Below, piece by piece: positions 61,691 to 64,000 of a DNA stretch of 64,000 nt. The stretch lies in contig NC_014923.1 in the NCBI RefSeq assembly GCF_000185905.1, positions 4,549,501-4,613,500 of the forward strand. Direction: 5' to 3'. Source of the DNA: Mesorhizobium ciceri biovar biserrulae WSM1271. Its GTDB lineage: Bacteria; Pseudomonadota; Alphaproteobacteria; Rhizobiales; Rhizobiaceae. Position numbers and translations under genes: made by a program. The notes under the pieces were generated by a model. That model had not been told where the DNA came from and did no database searches. It saw only the letters and a program-made list of their open reading frames with translations. Numbering within the stretch: position 1 is the stretch's first letter; each line of letters begins with the position of its first letter.

Positions 61691-61722
61691 CAAAGAAAGG
61701 CCGATGCCTCTCGGCACCGGCC
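61691..61722 (-). terminator. Rho-independent terminator after ldtR
   Basis: GGCCGATGCC (61699-61708) and GGCACCGGCC (61713-61722) pair with one mismatch. On the minus strand the stem is followed by TTTCTTTG, about 75 bp after the ldtR stop. Confidence 0.6.
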
Positions 61723-61796
61723 CTGACTGAAGGTCGATATTTCGGCCGCGCTTCTGTGGCGCGGGCCGGATCCGATGCGGCGGATGTCTTACATCC

Positions 61797-62312
61797 TTAC
61801 ATCCGGTAGGCGATGGTGTCGTTCCAGAAGCGGTCGAGCCGCTGCAAAGCGCGGTTCATCTGCTTGAACTCATCGGTGTTGATGCCGCCGACCTGTTCGA
61901 TCGAGCCGACATGACGCTCATAGAGGCCGGCGACGACCTCGGCCACCTCATTGCCCTTCGGCGTCAGCGAGACACGGACCGAACGGCGGTCGATGCGCGA
62001 GCGCTGATGGTTGATGAAGCCGAGATCGACCAGCTTCTTCAGATTGTATGAGACGTTCGAGCCGAGATAGTAGCCACGCGAGCGCAGCTCGCCGGCGGTC
62101 AGTTCGGAATTGCCGATGTTGAACAGCAGCAGTGCCTGGATGGCATTGATGTCGGAACGGCCGTTGCGGTCGAATTCGTCTTTGATCACATCAAGCAGGC
62201 GGCGGTGCAGCCGTTCAACAAGCTGCAGCGATTCCATGTACAGGGAACGGATAGCCTCACGGCGATCGTCGGATACGTTGGCGGTCTTCGCCGCCGGACG
62301 CGAATTGATCAT
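61797..62312 (-). CDS. ldtR: MarR-family regulator LdtR
   Basis: 171-residue MarR-fold regulator. The winged helix runs about 57-118: ELTAGELRSRGYYLGSNVSYNLKKLVDLGFI, written in family order at about 69-99, and QRSRIDRRSVRVSLTPKG. The GYYLGSNVSYNLKKL recognition helix is characteristic of LdtR, described from Liberibacter and Sinorhizobium as a regulator of the ldt transpeptidase, stress tolerance and motility. Here it lies directly upstream of the transpeptidase gene on the same strand, with a terminator between, so control is probably in trans. Confidence 0.88.
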   Translation of the reverse strand: MINSRPAAKTANVSDDRREAIRSLYMESLQLVERLHRRLLDVIKDEFDRNGRSDINAIQALLLFNIGNSELTAGELRSRGYYLGSNVSYNLKKLVDLGFINHQRSRIDRRSVRVSLTPKGNEVAEVVAGLYERHVGSIEQVGGINTDEFKQMNRALQRLDRFWNDTIAYRM

Positions 62313-62419
62313 TGTCTTTGCCTCTCGTTTGTCGCCCTGGTGATTTTTTGTTTTTCACCTTGATCGCGACACTATCGAATACTCATAAAATTCGACTTAA
62401 ACGCTAGGGCTAACAAGAG

Positions 62420-62431
62420 CTTACCGGTAAG
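62420..62431. promoter_or_regulatory. perfect palindrome CTTACCGGTAAG upstream of ldtR
   Basis: A 12-bp perfect palindrome about 108 bp upstream of the ldtR start, with GGTGA/TCACC (62339-62359) nearer the gene. It may be a regulator site for ldtR; nothing identifies the protein. Confidence 0.3.
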
Positions 62432-62549
62432 GGGTTTCGGAAGAGGCTTAACGAACGGTCACCCGAGCAAGGATAATTAACCTAAAGATTTCGGCAACGA
62501 TTGCAGGGCTCATTCGAGGCGACAGCCGGGCCGCCAATGGGTTCACGGC

Positions 62550-62972
62550 TTAGTGGCGGACCGGGCGCTTCTGCAGGTAGATGACGACGCGAAAGACGAT
62601 ATAGAGCACCGCCACCGCCGCATGCGAGACGACAATCAGCAAGCGGTGGCCGAACAACTCGGGAAAGCCGGCGTACATGACCGTCTCGGTCACCGCGCAA
62701 ATGAACCATATCACCGGGCCCCAGGACGCCAGCATCCACAGGCCGGCAGCGGCAAAGGGAAAGAACACGGCGAGCACCACCGCCGCGACCTGCCAGTGCA
62801 CGGGCATCAGGTCGAAACGCCACAGTGTGCCCGGATAAAAGCCGATCAGCTTGATCCAGTAGAGAATGCCGAACAGCAGGCAGTAGCCCGATATGACGCG
62901 CTGGAACCAGGCGAAGATCACCTCCACCCCGGAGGGCTGCAGAACGATGCGCCTTGAGGTCACCTCGCTCAT
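62550..62972 (-). CDS. small membrane protein, probably DUF6163 family
   Basis: 140-residue protein with four predicted transmembrane helices (about 22-45, 57-77, 82-100, 112-132). The N-terminus VLQPSGVEVIFAWFQRV and the WMLASWGPVIWF segment fit what I recall of DUF6163, an alphaproteobacterial family without known function; the family call is tentative. Its ATG overlaps the end of the upstream hydrolase gene by 4 bp, indicating translational coupling. ldtR follows 237 bp downstream on the same strand. Confidence 0.75.
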   Translation of the reverse strand: MSEVTSRRIVLQPSGVEVIFAWFQRVISGYCLLFGILYWIKLIGFYPGTLWRFDLMPVHWQVAAVVLAVFFPFAAAGLWMLASWGPVIWFICAVTETVMYAGFPELFGHRLLIVVSHAAVAVLYIVFRVVIYLQKRPVRH

Positions 62973-64000
62973 ATCAGGAGTTCCCGTTCGCCGAGCGGAG
63001 CGAAATAGGCATCGACATCCGCTTCGCTGACCGCAGCGAGGCTTGCCGGCCGCCATTGCGGCTTCGAGCCCTTGTCGATGATGGCAGCGCGGATGCCTTC
63101 GTAGAAATCATGGCCGGCGAGCATCCGGTTGAGGATGCGGAACTCCATCTTCATGCAGGCTTCCATGGACAGCGTCAGTCCGGCGCTGATCTGCCGCCAG
63201 GCGACGCGCAGGCTGGTCGGCGAGCGGGTGCGGATCGTCGCCAGCGTCTTTGCCGCGAACTCATCGGCGGCGGCCGCACGCTCGAGGCTATCGATGACGC
63301 GGTTCAGGGACGGTTGCGAAAAATGACGGACAATCGCCTCCAGCGTCGGCCTGTCGGTTTCTCGCCTTGCCTGCACGAAGAAGCCGCGCAGCACCGATTC
63401 CGGATCGCCGGTCAACGCCAGCCGGTCGAGGAAGCCAGCCTGGTCCTCGGCCTTGATGGTATGGGTGGCCAGCCCAGACCACAGCGCATCGCCATATCGA
63501 ATGCGATTGCCGGTCAGCGCCAGATACATGCCGAAGGAGCCGCCGAGATCGGGCAGCAGGTGGCTGGCGCCAACATCCGGAAAGAAGCCGATGCCGACTT
63601 CCGGCATGGCAAACTGGGCATTCTCGGTCATCACCCGGTGCGAGCCGTGGAAGGAGATGCCGACGCCGCCACCCATGACGATACCGTCGATCAGGGCGAC
63701 ATAGGGCTTCTTGTAGCTGTTGATGCGGGCGTTGAGCCGGTATTCGTCGGCGAAGAACTCGACCGGCGGTTTTCCCGCCCGACCTGTCTCATAGACATGC
63801 AGGATATCGCCGCCGGCCGAAAAGGCCCTGCCCTCTGCCTTGACGACGATGACGTCGATGCCCTGGTCGGCCTCCCAGGCGGAAAGAGCGGCGTCGAGCG
63901 CCCCGATCATGCGGTGCGTCAGGGCATTGAGCGCCTGCGGCCGCGTCAAGGTGACGACGCCGGCCCGGCCCAGATGTTCGAAGCGGATCTCGTCGCCTCC
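62969..64000 (-). CDS. 3-hydroxyisobutyryl-CoA hydrolase-like enoyl-CoA hydratase family protein (N-terminus beyond window)
   Basis: Crotonase-fold enzyme of the ECH_2/HIBCH group, which hydrolyses 3-hydroxyisobutyryl-CoA in valine breakdown. The 343 codons seen are in frame to the right edge, so the first few residues are missing. FSAGGDILHVYE and GGGVGISFHGSHRV are the oxyanion-hole segments; MPEVGIGFFPDVGASHLLP is the diagnostic HIBCH block with the catalytic Glu. The long C-terminal region (SMEACMKMEFRI) agrees with HIBCH rather than short hydratases. It overlaps the next gene's ATG by 4 bp. Confidence 0.9.
   Translation of the reverse strand, partial: GGDEIRFEHLGRAGVVTLTRPQALNALTHRMIGALDAALSAWEADQGIDVIVVKAEGRAFSAGGDILHVYETGRAGKPPVEFFADEYRLNARINSYKKPYVALIDGIVMGGGVGISFHGSHRVMTENAQFAMPEVGIGFFPDVGASHLLPDLGGSFGMYLALTGNRIRYGDALWSGLATHTIKAEDQAGFLDRLALTGDPESVLRGFFVQARRETDRPTLEAIVRHFSQPSLNRVIDSLERAAAADEFAAKTLATIRTRSPTSLRVAWRQISAGLTLSMEACMKMEFRILNRMLAGHDFYEGIRAAIIDKGSKPQWRPASLAAVSEADVDAYFAPLGERELLI

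Larger units (their letters stand above)
61368..61796. other. intergenic region between the L,D-transpeptidase gene and ldtR
   Basis: About 430 bp with no credible gene. It holds an inverted repeat TTGGC/GCCAA at 61443-61466 some 75-100 bp upstream of the L,D-transpeptidase start (possible regulator site) and a terminator-like hairpin for ldtR at 61691-61722. Confidence 0.45.

Noticed and set aside
61443..61730. A 95-codon plus-strand frame between ldt and ldtR
   Set aside because: No ribosome-binding site, no family resemblance, and it spans the ldtR terminator and the likely transpeptidase operator.

Overview
The window looks like a chromosomal segment of a Mesorhizobium-like alphaproteobacterium (order Hyphomicrobiales). 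The evidence is the high GC content and codon use, several gene orders typical of that order (nrdR-ribD-ribE-ribH-nusB; DUF177-plsX-fabH-ihfA-merR; ldtR beside an L,D-transpeptidase gene), and palindromic intergenic elements of the kind scattered through rhizobial genomes. The genus is inferred; no 16S gene is present. There is no phage, IS element, CRISPR array or replication origin. Most of the window is core genome with small accessory insertions.

Layout. 1-2 kb: clpX (3' end cut by the window edge) and clpP. 2.2-8 kb: accessory metabolism, with a secreted tandem-repeat protein, a PLP group II decarboxylase, a sarcosine-oxidase-like flavoenzyme divergent from a cytochrome P450, and an AraC/GyrI regulator. 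8-13.2 kb, minus strand: metY with a cupin gene, then a tightly overlapping run encoding enoyl-CoA hydratase, VOC protein, AAA ATPase, GNAT and CoA-binding protein. 13.3-15 kb: hotdog thioesterase, then rplM-rpsI with a clear promoter and terminator. 15-22.4 kb: LysR/aldo-keto reductase pair, secreted phosphodiesterase, acyltransferase 3, agmatinase-family gene, argC and a small-molecule kinase. 22.4-24 kb: ctaA and a DUF2842 gene.

23.9-34.3 kb is a surface-polysaccharide locus: NodB-type deacetylase, CelD/BioF2-type acyltransferase, GNAT, a Wzz-type protein whose kinase domain has lost its P-loop lysine, a Wza-type lipoprotein, a GT4 glycosyltransferase, a WcaJ-type initiating phosphosugar transferase and a Wzy/O-antigen-ligase-like membrane protein. 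An Omp25-type porin-like protein follows. 35.7-38.6 kb holds tRNA-Pro(GGG) facing a YbaK-family tRNA-editing gene, a small XRE regulator, a secreted protein whose frame is broken by an apparent one-base deletion, a histidine-rich exported peptide and an ElaB/DUF883-like protein.

38.6-43.6 kb is the fatty-acid/phospholipid block (merR-type regulator, ihfA, fabH, plsX, DUF177, cytochrome bc1 assembly chaperone) with bamE divergent. 43.9-46 kb is a K+-independent H+-pumping pyrophosphatase, followed by a four-gene OsmF/YehZYXW-type osmoprotectant ABC transporter. 50.3-58.2 kb holds an FMN reductase, then MFS, nusB, ribH, a ParDE-type toxin-antitoxin pair, ribE, ribD, nrdR, a secreted IalB-like protein and glyA. 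The toxin-antitoxin pair splits the riboflavin genes. 58.3-64 kb holds a CPA1 antiporter, a Tat-exported L,D-transpeptidase, ldtR, a DUF6163-like membrane protein and a 3-hydroxyisobutyryl-CoA hydrolase-like gene cut by the right edge.

I found no clearly new multi-gene system. The best candidates for a second look are the pseudo-tyrosine-kinase polysaccharide co-polymerase, the toxin-antitoxin insertion in the riboflavin operon, the compact CoA-binding/GNAT/ATPase operon, the decarboxylase/oxidase/P450 cluster and the frameshifted secreted protein.
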